Source of the DNA: Streptomyces sp. NBC_00663
GTDB lineage: Bacteria > Actinomycetota > Actinomycetes > Streptomycetales > Streptomycetaceae
Length of the DNA: 64,000 bases
Assembly (NCBI RefSeq): GCF_036226885.1
Contig: NZ_CP109027.1
Location: 9,052,001-9,116,000 of the forward strand
Direction: 5' to 3'
Positions 1 to 7,729 of the stretch are shown piece after piece. The stretch's first letter is position 1, and the number at the start of each line of letters is the position of its first letter. Under the pieces are notes generated by a model. It was not told the origin of the DNA. It saw nothing but the letters and a program-made list of their open reading frames with translations, and made no database searches. Made by a program: the position numbers and the translations under genes.

Positions 1-51
1 TCATGACCCTCTCTGTTCCCCCGGAGTCCGTACGGGCGTCGGCGGCGCTGG

Positions 52-696
52 TCACTTGCGCCAGAACAGGTGGTGGGTCACGCCGCTCGAGCTGGGCACG
101 ACCTCCAGATGGAACCGGTCCCGGAGGTCGTCGGGCGAGTCCCACAGGCGCAGTCCGGACCCGAACTTCACCGGGGCGACCGCCACATGCAGGGTGTCGA
201 CGAGGTCGGCGTCCAGGAACTGGCGGACGGTGGTCACCCCACCGCCGAGCCGCACGTCCTTGCCCCGCGCCGCCTGCCGCGCCTGCTCCAGGACGGTGGC
301 CGGATCGCCGTCGACGAAGTGGAACGTGGTGTCGGAGAGGGTGATCGACGGGCGCGGGTGGTGGGTCATCACGAACACCGGGGTGCGGAAGGGGGGTTCG
401 TCGCCCCACCAGCCCTGCCACTCGTGGTCCTGCCAGGGGCCGCGCTGGGGACCGAACTTGTTGCGGCCCATGATCTCGGCGCCGATGTTGTGCGTGAAGT
501 CCCGGGTGAAGTAGTCGTCCAGGCCGCGGCTGCCGCCGGGATCGGTGCGGTTGGGCCAGCTCGCCGTCGCCCCGGCCCACGAGAACAGCCGCTGGGCGCC
601 GTCGAGACCGAACGGGTTCTCCAGGGTCTGGTCCTCGCCGGCGGCGACGCCGTCGCTGGAGACGTTGAAGTTCTGGACGCGCAGGAGCTGGGCCAC
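52..696 (-). CDS. Dihydrofolate reductase-family protein (RibD C-terminal domain)
   Basis: A 214-aa protein resembling the dihydrofolate reductase / RibD C-terminal fold. It opens with LLRVQNFNVSSDGV, has a central IGAEIMGRNKFG block that matches the family's nucleotide-binding segment, and a later GKDVRLGGGVTTVRQFLDADLVD segment. It probably reduces a small substrate with NADPH in the cytoplasm; the substrate cannot be told. I chose the GTG at 696 because a GGAGG sits 5 bases upstream; an in-frame TTG at 720 has no such site. It stands alone, downstream of the LysR gene in the same direction. Such proteins are very common as orphan genes in Streptomyces, and I am confident of the family only. 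Confidence 0.85.
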   Translation of the reverse strand: MAQLLRVQNFNVSSDGVAAGEDQTLENPFGLDGAQRLFSWAGATASWPNRTDPGGSRGLDDYFTRDFTHNIGAEIMGRNKFGPQRGPWQDHEWQGWWGDEPPFRTPVFVMTHHPRPSITLSDTTFHFVDGDPATVLEQARQAARGKDVRLGGGVTTVRQFLDADLVDTLHVAVAPVKFGSGLRLWDSPDDLRDRFHLEVVPSSSGVTHHLFWRK

Positions 697-775
697 GGGT
701 ACCTCCGGTGGTGTCGACAACAGTGGTGAGACTCTCCCGGTCCGGAAAACTCATCGCACCCGAGTCGGCGAGGGC

Positions 776-1708
776 TCACGTCTCCTGCGCGGGTCCGTGC
801 TCCTGCTCCTGCCGGGCCACCGCCGCCGCGTGCTCCAGGGCGTGGTCGATGAACCGGCGGGAGTTGGCCGGCAGGGTGCGGGACGACAGCCAGGCGATGC
901 CGATGTCCCGGCTGGCCTCCACGTCGGTGACCTGGAGATACGTGGGGGCGCGACGGGAGGGCGGCGGGGCGGCCGAGTGAGGGCGGGGGAGGAGCGAGAC
1001 GCCCAGGCCCGCCGCGACCAGGCCCCGCAGAGTCGCCACCTCGTCCCCCTCGAAGCCGGCCCGCGGAGTGTACCCGACCTTCCGGCACAGGGCTTCGGTG
1101 ACGGCACGCAGACCCTGCTCATGGCGCAGCATGATGAACGGTTCATCGGCGACCTCGGACAGCCGGGCCCGGCGGCGCTGGGCCAGCCGATGCCCCGGTG
1201 GCACGGCCAGCCACAGCGGCTCGACCAGCAGGCGCCGCCAGGTGACCAGGGCATGGCCGGGGTCCTCGGCGGTGAGGAGCAGGTCGGCCGTGCCGTCCAG
1301 CAGGGCCTGGAGGAGGACGGCCTCGCCGCCCTGGCGCAGTTCGAACCGGGCGAGGGGGAACCGCTCCCGGTAGCCGGTGATCAGCGGCGGCAGCAGCCAG
1401 GTGCCCAGCGAGTGCAGGAACGCGAGCGGGATCAGGCCCGACTCCGGGGACACCGTCTCCCGCACCGCCCGCAGACCGTGGTCGATCCGGTCCAGCGCCG
1501 CGTCGACGTGCTCCTTGAAGACCTGGCCCGCCGGCGTCAGCCGCAGCACGCGGCCCACCTGCTGGAACAGCTCGGCCCCCACCTCGCGCTCCAGCCGTCG
1601 CAGGGCGCGGGAGAGGGCGGGCTGGGTCAGATGCGCCTCCGCGGCGGCGTGCGTCACGGTCGCCCCCTCGGCCACGGCCCGGAACGACCTCAATACCTGC
1701 ACGTCCAT
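776..1708 (-). CDS. LysR-family transcriptional regulator
   Basis: A 310-aa regulator of normal LysR length. The N-terminus carries the winged helix-turn-helix (MDVQVLRSFRAVAEGATVTHAAAEAHLTQPALSRALRRLE region, residues 1-60). The remainder is the two-lobed ligand-binding domain that starts near LIPLAFLHSLGTWLLPPLI. The start at 1708 gives the canonical LysR N-terminus; an ATG at 1717 three codons upstream is possible. It is divergent from the malic enzyme gene with 107 bp between them, the usual arrangement for a LysR protein that controls its neighbour. Two T-N11-A sites lie in that gap. Regulation of malic enzyme in response to a carboxylate is inferred, not shown. Confidence 0.92.
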   Translation of the reverse strand: MDVQVLRSFRAVAEGATVTHAAAEAHLTQPALSRALRRLEREVGAELFQQVGRVLRLTPAGQVFKEHVDAALDRIDHGLRAVRETVSPESGLIPLAFLHSLGTWLLPPLITGYRERFPLARFELRQGGEAVLLQALLDGTADLLLTAEDPGHALVTWRRLLVEPLWLAVPPGHRLAQRRRARLSEVADEPFIMLRHEQGLRAVTEALCRKVGYTPRAGFEGDEVATLRGLVAAGLGVSLLPRPHSAAPPPSRRAPTYLQVTDVEASRDIGIAWLSSRTLPANSRRFIDHALEHAAAVARQEQEHGPAQET

Positions 1709-1715
1709 GAAAACC

Positions 1716-1766
1716 ATGCTACTGACGCATGAGTTTCCGCCCATCCAGGCATTGGACGCATCGAAT
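1716..1766. promoter_or_regulatory. Two LysR-type T-N11-A boxes in the divergent promoter
   Basis: The gap between the LysR and malic enzyme genes holds ATGC-N7-GCAT at 1716-1730 and a broken palindrome ATTGGACGCATCGAAT at 1751-1766. Both fit the LysR consensus of an inverted repeat with T-N11-A. The first abuts the LysR start and the second lies about 50 bp before the malic enzyme start, the usual places for recognition and activation sites. The second site matches at 12 of 16 positions of its own reverse complement. Confidence 0.6.
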
Positions 1767-1815
1767 CCGGCAAAGCGACGATGAAAGCCGCACCCCACTC
1801 CCCTGGAGACCGACG

Positions 1816-3519
1816 ATGAACACTCGGTGGAACCCCGAGACCCGAGGCTTCGAGACATCGGCCCGTGGCCGCGCCGTCCTCGCCGACCCCCGCCTGAACC
1901 GCGGTACGGCCTTCACCGCACCCGAACGACGCGCCCTCGGCCTCGACGGACTCATCCCGCCCCGCGCGCTGACCCTGGACCAGCAGACCGACCGCGCCTA
2001 CGGGCAGTACACCGCGCAGACCAGCGACCTGGCCAAGCACGTGTACCTGACCGCACTGCACGACCGCAACGAGGTCCTGTTCTACCGGCTGGTGAGCGAC
2101 CACCTCTCCGAGATGCTGCCCATCGTGTACACACCGACCGTCGGCACCGCCATCGAGCGCTACAGCAACGAGTACCGGCGCCCGCGCGGCATCTACCTCT
2201 CGGTCGACGCCCCCGAGGACATCGAAACCGCCCTGCGCGCCTCCGGCCTCACCGCCGCGGACGTCGACCTGGTCGTGGCGACGGACGGCGAGGCCATCCT
2301 CGGCATCGGCGACTGGGGCGTGGGCGGCATCGACATCTCGGTGGGCAAGCTCGCCGTCTACACGGCCGCCGCCGGCATCGACCCGGCCCGCACCCTCGCC
2401 GTCGTCCTCGACGTCGGCACCAACCGCGAGCAACTCCTCGACGACCCGCTCTACCTCGGCAACCGCCACCCCCGCGTGGACACGGCGACATACGACGCGT
2501 TCATCGACGCCTACGTCACCACCGCCGGCCGCCTCTTCCCCGACGCGCTGCTGCACTTCGAGGACTTCGGACCGGCCAACGCCCGCCGCATCCTCGACCG
2601 TTACCGCCATGAGCGGTTCGTCTTCAACGACGACATCCAGGGCACCGGCGCGGTCAACCTCGCCGCCGTCCTGTCCGGCGTCCGGGCCAGCGGACTGCCG
2701 CTGCGCGAGCACCGCGTCGTGGTCCTCGGCGCGGGCACGGCCGGCATCGGGGTCGCCGACCAGCTCCGCGACGCCCTGGCCGGGGACGGCCTCACCCACG
2801 AGGAGGCCACCGGCCGGTTCTGGGCCGTGGACCGCTACGGGCTCCTCACCGAGGACCAGGACGGCCTGCGCGACTTCCAGCTCCCCTACGCCCGCCCCGC
2901 CGCCGAGGTCTCGGACTGGCGGCGCGACGACAAGCTCGGCGGCATCCCTCTGGAGGAAGTGGTCCGCAGGGTCCGCCCCACCGTGCTCATCGGCACCTCG
3001 GGCCAGGGCGGCGCCTTCACCGAGAGCGTCGTCCGCGCCATGGCCGCGCACACCGACCGCCCGATCATCCTGCCGATGTCCAACCCGACCCGGCTCGCCG
3101 AAGCCGTCCCCGCCGAACTGCTGGACTGGACCGACGGCCGCGCCCTGGTCGCCACCGGCAGCCCCTTCGAACCGGTCACCCGGGACGGCGTCACCCACCG
3201 CATCGGCCAGGCGAACAACGCGCTGGTCTTCCCCGGCCTGGGCCTGGGCGCTGTCGTCGCCCGCGCCACCCGCGTCACCGACGGCATGCTCTCCGCCGCG
3301 GCCCACGCCGTCGCGGCCCAGGTCGACCCGACCGCCCCGGGGGCGCCCATCCTGCCGCTCACCGGCGAACTGCGCCGCACCTCCACCGCCGTGGCCGTCG
3401 CCGTGGCCCGCGCGGCGGCCGAGGACGGAGTCGCCCGCACGACCGTCGACGACACCATCGAGGAACGGGTCCGCGAAGCCATGTGGGAACCCGTGTACCG
3501 ACCCGTGACCGCGGTCTGA
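1816..3519 (+). CDS. NAD-dependent malic enzyme (oxaloacetate-decarboxylating malate dehydrogenase)
   Basis: Malic enzyme converts malate to pyruvate and CO2 with NAD(P)+. The 567-aa length matches the large bacterial/eukaryotic class. Visible landmarks in order are the LPIVYTPTVGTAIERYS block with its substrate tyrosine, the ATDGEAILGIGDWGVGGI segment followed by VGKLAVY with the catalytic lysine, the metal site HFEDFGPANA, the FNDDIQGTG motif, and the Rossmann motif VVLGAGTAGIG. The ATG at 1816 has a GGAG about 8 bases upstream and gives a normal N-terminus; the frame is open further upstream to 1729 without family similarity. It is divergent from a LysR regulator that probably controls it. 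The cofactor preference is not certain from sequence alone. Confidence 0.96.
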   Translation: MNTRWNPETRGFETSARGRAVLADPRLNRGTAFTAPERRALGLDGLIPPRALTLDQQTDRAYGQYTAQTSDLAKHVYLTALHDRNEVLFYRLVSDHLSEMLPIVYTPTVGTAIERYSNEYRRPRGIYLSVDAPEDIETALRASGLTAADVDLVVATDGEAILGIGDWGVGGIDISVGKLAVYTAAAGIDPARTLAVVLDVGTNREQLLDDPLYLGNRHPRVDTATYDAFIDAYVTTAGRLFPDALLHFEDFGPANARRILDRYRHERFVFNDDIQGTGAVNLAAVLSGVRASGLPLREHRVVVLGAGTAGIGVADQLRDALAGDGLTHEEATGRFWAVDRYGLLTEDQDGLRDFQLPYARPAAEVSDWRRDDKLGGIPLEEVVRRVRPTVLIGTSGQGGAFTESVVRAMAAHTDRPIILPMSNPTRLAEAVPAELLDWTDGRALVATGSPFEPVTRDGVTHRIGQANNALVFPGLGLGAVVARATRVTDGMLSAAAHAVAAQVDPTAPGAPILPLTGELRRTSTAVAVAVARAAAEDGVARTTVDDTIEERVREAMWEPVYRPVTAV

Positions 3520-3545
3520 CGGCCAGGCCCGGGGCCGACCGGCTC

Positions 3546-4286
3546 CTACGCGCCTGCCTCGTCCGCGGTGTGCAGCTGGTACACGTTGAACGCCCGCCGG
3601 ATGACCGGCTGGGCGACATTGCGGACGCGTACGCCCCCGGCCGTCGTCCCGTGCTCGGTACCCATGTGGGCGTGGCCGTGGACGGCGAGGTCGGCGCCGC
3701 CGGTGTCGATCGCCTCGGCCAGGAAATAGCTGCCGAGGAACGGGTAGATCTCCAGGGGTTCACCGGCGAGAGTGTCGGCCACGGGGGAGAAGTGGGTGAG
3801 CGCGACCCGCGCCTCGCAGCCCCGCTCCCGCAGCTCGTCGAGTGATTCCCGCAGCCCCTCGGCGCAGCGCCGGGAGTAGCGGACGAACTCCTTCATCAAG
3901 GGCTCCCCGAACTCGCCCGCGCTGCGCCCCACGAACCCGCCACCGAACCCCTTGGTCCCGGCGACGCCGACACGTGTCCCCGCGCAGTCCAGGATCGTCG
4001 CCTGTCCCTCGAGGACGGTCACGTCGGCGTCCTGGAGGATCTCGGTGACCTTCTCGGGCTGTTCGTCGTGGTGGTCGTGGTTGCCGAGCACGGCCACGAC
4101 CGGCACCCCCAGCCCCCGTACCTCCCGTGCCACCACACCGGCCTCCTCCGGTGTGCCGTGCCGGGTGAGGTCCCCGGCGAGCAGCAGCAGGTCGGCACAG
4201 TCGGGCAGCGTGTCGAACGCGGGCCGCAGCAGCCCCTGGCTGTCGGCACCCATGTGGATGTCGCCCACGGCGGCGACGCGGATCAC
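3546..4286 (-). CDS. Metallophosphoesterase (calcineurin-like)
   Basis: A 246-aa cytoplasmic calcineurin-type phosphoesterase. The metal ligands are visible in order: GDIHMG near the N-terminus, LLLAGDLTRHG, VAVLGNHDHH, THFSP and finally VHGHAHMG. No signal peptide is seen. The start is taken at the GTG at 4286, which overlaps the stop of the BON gene (GTGA) and has GAGGAG upstream. The frame continues to 4397, but that extension is arginine-rich and lies inside the BON gene. It is the third gene of a translationally coupled trio with a BON protein and a nucleotidyltransferase. The substrate is unknown. Confidence 0.9.
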   Translation of the reverse strand: MIRVAAVGDIHMGADSQGLLRPAFDTLPDCADLLLLAGDLTRHGTPEEAGVVAREVRGLGVPVVAVLGNHDHHDEQPEKVTEILQDADVTVLEGQATILDCAGTRVGVAGTKGFGGGFVGRSAGEFGEPLMKEFVRYSRRCAEGLRESLDELRERGCEARVALTHFSPVADTLAGEPLEIYPFLGSYFLAEAIDTGGADLAVHGHAHMGTEHGTTAGGVRVRNVAQPVIRRAFNVYQLHTADEAGA

Positions 4287-4540
4287 GGCAACTCCTCGGC
4301 ATGGTCGGGCGAGGTGTTCTCGACGACGACGACATCGCTGTGCACGGCGAGGTCGGCCAGTTCCTGCCGGGCGGTGTGCAGCAAAACGTCCCGGCACCGG
4401 GCCGAGGGGACCGTGCCGGTGAGCAGCACCATCCGGCCCCGCACTTCCACGCGGACGCCCAGTTCACCCAGTTCCCCGGCGGCCAGGCGCTCGCGGAGGT
4501 GGGCGACGCGGTACTCGACGTTCCCGGCGGGGTCGGTCAT
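4283..4540 (-). CDS. BON-domain protein
   Basis: A small protein of 85 aa whose body (RVEVRGRMVLLTGTVPSARCRDVLLHTARQELADL) follows the BON fold pattern: a strand, the L-x-G-x-V turn, then a helix with a conserved hydrophobic face. BON domains, as in OsmY, are thought to bind lipids or membranes, but here there is no signal peptide, so it is probably cytoplasmic. It overlaps both neighbours by 4 bp (ATGA upstream, GTGA downstream), so the three genes are very likely translated together. The role of the trio is unknown. Confidence 0.75.
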   Translation of the reverse strand: MTDPAGNVEYRVAHLRERLAAGELGELGVRVEVRGRMVLLTGTVPSARCRDVLLHTARQELADLAVHSDVVVVENTSPDHAEELP

Positions 4541-5259
4541 CGGGGCACCTCTTCGCGCTGCTGGGGTGGGATGACGTCCAGCCGCTCCAGGAAGTAGAGG
4601 AAGGTGTCGGGCATCGGGGAGCCCGCGCAGGTGCGGCGTACGCCGTCCCAGTCGATCTTCTCGCGCAGGGTCCGGGCGATCGGCAGCACAGCGCCGAAGT
4701 CGCAGTGGTGCTCGGAGAAGGCCGCCATCAGGCTGCGGATGAGGTCGGTCGGAGCCAGGACCGGCATGTGCACCGACTCCACGGGCAGTTCCTCGGCCCG
4801 GGCGAGCAGCTCTGTCGTGACCGGCTGGTGGGCCAGTTCGAAGATGAGGTCGACCTGCTGTCCGAGGCAGGTGGCCTTGAGCAGCCAGTCCTCGGGCGGC
4901 CTGCGCACCGGCAGTCCCGCCGCGCGCAGGGCCTGCGCCACCGCCTCGGCGTCCTCGGGCCGGATGCAGAAGTCGACGTCGTGCTGGAGGTTCTGCACGC
5001 CGCCGTGCGCGTACACGGCGACGCTGCCGGCCAGGGCGAACGGATATCCCGCCTGTTTGAGCAGCGCCCCGGTCCGTTTCGCGGCCCGCAGGATCGCCTG
5101 GTTGCGGTCGAGCGGAAGCTCCTCGACGCCCGCGTCGTTCGCGAGGGCGTCGTGCGCGGGCGCACGGCCCCGGAGGGCGGTCTCCGGTTCCCCCGGTGCG
5201 AGGTGCAGTTCGGCCACGTCGGTGCGCCGGCCGGACGGGTCGTCGCCGTGCTGCGTCAT
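4537..5259 (-). CDS. Nucleotidyltransferase-superfamily protein
   Basis: A 240-aa protein with a nucleotidyltransferase core: LAGSVAVYAHGG (the G-S motif), then HDVDFCIRPEDAEAV (the D-x-D metal site) and VDLIFELAH (third acidic position). This pattern is that of the AbiEii/MNT-like or substrate-recognition nucleotidyltransferases. The first 50 residues have no recognisable motif. It is the first gene of the coupled trio and its stop overlaps the BON start. No partner antitoxin is adjacent, so I do not call it a toxin. It might modify a protein or small molecule, and the substrate is unknown. Confidence 0.75.
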   Translation of the reverse strand: MTQHGDDPSGRRTDVAELHLAPGEPETALRGRAPAHDALANDAGVEELPLDRNQAILRAAKRTGALLKQAGYPFALAGSVAVYAHGGVQNLQHDVDFCIRPEDAEAVAQALRAAGLPVRRPPEDWLLKATCLGQQVDLIFELAHQPVTTELLARAEELPVESVHMPVLAPTDLIRSLMAAFSEHHCDFGAVLPIARTLREKIDWDGVRRTCAGSPMPDTFLYFLERLDVIPPQQREEVPR

Positions 5260-5487
5260 CGCTGCCCCTTCCTGTCCGGGCGAGGCGTTCCGAGTACCCG
5301 CCGCACGGCCCCCGACACGGGCTACGCGATCAGGCCCACGGCCACTCCCGACCAGCCCGCCCCCTGGTCCGAGTCCTGTTGCCCCGCCGCGGCTCAGGGC
5401 CGGGGCTGGCCATGCCTCACGCTCCTGCGACCCCTCCGTCCCCGCCCGCGCCGGACCCCTCGTGGCGGTCGGACGACGGCCGGGGAG
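5260..5487. other. Intergenic DNA without a supported gene
   Basis: Between the start of the nucleotidyltransferase gene and the tandem repeats there are about 230 bases of GC-rich DNA. They should contain the promoter of the minus-strand trio, but I see no convincing -10/-35 pair and no RNA gene. Confidence 0.5.
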
Positions 5488-5864
5488 GACGGCCGCGTGG
5501 TCATGCGACGGTCGTGGTCGGAGGCGACGGCCGCGTCCTCACCCGACGGCCGTGGTGGGGGCGACGGCTGCGTGGTTATCCGACGGTCGTGGTCGGGGAC
5601 GATGGCCGCGTGGTCATGCGACGGTCGTGGTCGGAGGCGACGGCCGCGTCCTCACCCGACGGCCGTGGTGGGGGCGACGGCTGCGTGGTTATCCGACGGT
5701 CGTGGTCGGGGACGATGGCCGCGTGGTCATGCGACGGTCGTGGTCGGAGGCGACGGCCGCGTCCTCACCCCACGGCCGTGGTGGGGGCGACGGCCGCGTG
5801 GTCACTCGACGGTCGTGGTCGGGGGTGGCGGCCGTGTGCTCATCCGGCGGTCGTGGTCGGCTGC
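5488..5864. repeat. 113-bp higher-order tandem repeat made of 19-bp units
   Basis: The array is built of 19-mers of two alternating types, GACGGYCGYGTSSTCAYSC and GACGGTCGTGGTCGGRGRC. Six of them (one shortened to 18 bases) form a 113-bp unit. Copies begin at 5488, 5601 and 5714; the first two are nearly identical, while the third drifts and trails off into partial units up to 5864. The far end runs into the SWIM gene: its last codons and stop (5840) are repeat sequence. All three plus-strand frames are open through the repeat, but I see no ribosome site or protein family and take it as noncoding. Confidence 0.9.
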
Positions 5865-7729
5865 CACGTGGCCTCCACCAGGGCCCGTTCCGTGCCGGTC
5901 AGGTAGACGGCCGCGGCGAGCCACGCTCGCGCGTAGCCGTCCGGATCGGATTGGTGGGTCCGTCCGAACGCGTCGCGGCTGCGCCGGTCGGCCTGCGCGG
6001 CGAGCGCGTCGGCCAGGTCCGCGGCCGTCCGGAAGCCGCTGCGGCGCAGGGCCGCGGCCCCCGAGGCCCGGTCGCCGTCGCGCGCGGGCTCGGCGGCGGC
6101 CCGGCGCCCACCGGACACGGCGACCTCGACCAGCCGCCGCAGCCGCCACAGCGGCGCCTGTGCCACCGGGTCCGGCGGCAGCTCGGACAGGCCCGGCACC
6201 GGCGGCAGTTCGTCGGCCGGCGGGAAGTGGGCGCCTTCGAGGCGGTCGTAGCCCAGATCGGCGTGCCCACTCCACTCGGGCGGCAGCCGCAGGGTCGCCG
6301 AGCCGAACGGCAGCGGGCCCACCGCGAGCGGCCGCAGCGTCGCGGCGCGGTCGGGATCGAGTCGCCCCACGACCCGCAACCGCAGCCCCGGCCGTGACGC
6401 CAGCTTGCGGAAGTTGACCGCATGGGCGAGGCCGGGATGGCTGTTGGCCGGCACCAGCCGGATCAGCAGGCCGCCCTCCGTGGCCGCCCCGTCGGGCCGC
6501 AGCTCCCGGGCGAACAGGTGGTCCTCGTTCGCTCCTACGACGACCAGGTCGCAGCCGATCAGTTCCTCCGCTCCCTGCCCCGACCGCTCCGGATCGGTCG
6601 CCGCGCCACCCGCGAGCCGTGCCCTCGCGGTCTCGGCCAACGGGCGGGAGAACAGCCGGGCGAGCGGGCCAGACGTCCAGGACAGACCCGGCACCGGAGT
6701 CGCCCGCACTCCCTTGCCGGCACCGAGGCGGCCGTCCGGGGAGAGGGTCGCGCCGGAGATCAGCAGCCCGCCCCGGGAGAGCTGCGCGTGATCGACGCCG
6801 CCGGAGCCGAGTGCGACGGGGGCCGTGGCGGCACCCCGCGCCCGGGAGGGGCCGCCGGGCTTGACGTCGGCCACGGAGAACCAGCGTCCGTCGTCGGCCA
6901 GGACATGGGTGACGACCCCGCCGTAACCGGTGGCCGAGATCACCGGTTCCCGGCACACCCCGTGGACCCGCAGCCCGCCGCCGGGCCGGTAGGCGCGCCG
7001 TGCGGTGCCGACCAGGGCCGGGTCGGGGTCGGCGGCGGCCAACAGGCCGCTGGTGAGCAGCAGTTCGCGCAGTGCCGCCACCAGGTCGGTCAGCCGGTGG
7101 CCGTCATGACGGGCGCGGGCGGCGCGCACCGCCCGTACGACCCGTAGGGCGGCGGCCTCCGGTCGGTGCAGTCCGGCGAGCCGGGCGGTGTGCGCCGCCC
7201 GGAGCAACTCGGCCTGAGGCACGGCGCCCGCGCCGGGCACCCCGGCGGCCAGCATCGCCGCGGTCGCGGCCCACAGCGCGGCGGCGGCCGTCACCTGCGC
7301 GGGGGCCGGCCCAGAGGCGGGCACCTCGGCCGGCTCAGCCGGTGGCGTGACGGCGTGCGTCGCCGCCTCGCCCCCGTGGGGCGTCTCCGTGTCGCCGTCC
7401 TGGGGTGGGGAGTCCGGCGTCCCGGCGGCCATGTCCGGGTCGGCCACCGGAGCGGCACCGAGGACCGCCGCGCGATGCAGACACCGGGGCGCGAGCAGAC
7501 AACTGCACTCCGCCTGACCGCCGTCCGCGATCGCACCGGACGGCCCGGGCGTGAGCGTCACCTCCGCGTCCTCACCGCAGCGCACACGCCGTACGGCGCC
7601 TTCGACGGAGACGGGCAGCGCCGCGTACGTCTCGATCGCGGCGTCCAGCTTCTTGCGCAGCCGGGAGGTCAGCTGTTCCACGGCGGCGGCGACCACCTCG
7701 GGTGCCACGGGAGGCAGTTCGGCGTTCAT
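5840..7729 (-). CDS. SWIM zinc-finger protein (YehQ-like)
   Basis: A 629-aa protein with a SWIM zinc finger near residues 75-85 (C75-x-C77 ... C83-x-H85, in ECSCLLAPRCLH). The N-terminus is mostly helical. A proline- and alanine-rich linker follows at about residues 90-145, then a long domain with no motif I recognise. SWIM domains bind nucleic acid or protein partners. Its start overlaps the stop of the DUF5682-VWA gene (ATGA), making it the last gene of the five-gene operon. In E. coli the SWIM protein YehQ sits next to YehP (VWA), which supports the assignment. The final residues and stop are encoded by the adjoining tandem repeat, so the C-terminus may have been altered recently. Confidence 0.85.
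   Translation of the reverse strand: MNAELPPVAPEVVAAAVEQLTSRLRKKLDAAIETYAALPVSVEGAVRRVRCGEDAEVTLTPGPSGAIADGGQAECSCLLAPRCLHRAAVLGAAPVADPDMAAGTPDSPPQDGDTETPHGGEAATHAVTPPAEPAEVPASGPAPAQVTAAAALWAATAAMLAAGVPGAGAVPQAELLRAAHTARLAGLHRPEAAALRVVRAVRAARARHDGHRLTDLVAALRELLLTSGLLAAADPDPALVGTARRAYRPGGGLRVHGVCREPVISATGYGGVVTHVLADDGRWFSVADVKPGGPSRARGAATAPVALGSGGVDHAQLSRGGLLISGATLSPDGRLGAGKGVRATPVPGLSWTSGPLARLFSRPLAETARARLAGGAATDPERSGQGAEELIGCDLVVVGANEDHLFARELRPDGAATEGGLLIRLVPANSHPGLAHAVNFRKLASRPGLRLRVVGRLDPDRAATLRPLAVGPLPFGSATLRLPPEWSGHADLGYDRLEGAHFPPADELPPVPGLSELPPDPVAQAPLWRLRRLVEVAVSGGRRAAAEPARDGDRASGAAALRRSGFRTAADLADALAAQADRRSRDAFGRTHQSDPDGYARAWLAAAVYLTGTERALVEATWQPTTTAG

Noticed and set aside
1..51. An ATG on the minus strand at positions 4-2 with a GAGAGGG-like site upstream, which could start a gene running off the left edge
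   Set aside because: Only four bases of the putative gene are visible, so nothing can be supported.
4537..5259. The nucleotidyltransferase as the toxin of an AbiE/MNT-type toxin-antitoxin pair
   Set aside because: The neighbours are BON and phosphoesterase genes, not an antitoxin or HEPN protein.
5488..5864. Repeat array considered as a CRISPR
   Set aside because: Units are contiguous 19-mers without unique spacers, and no cas genes are near.
5196..6417. Long plus-strand open frames across the tandem repeats encoding Arg/Trp/Gly-rich repeats
   Set aside because: They arise from the repeat composition, have no ribosome site, and their ends overlap the SWIM gene in antisense.
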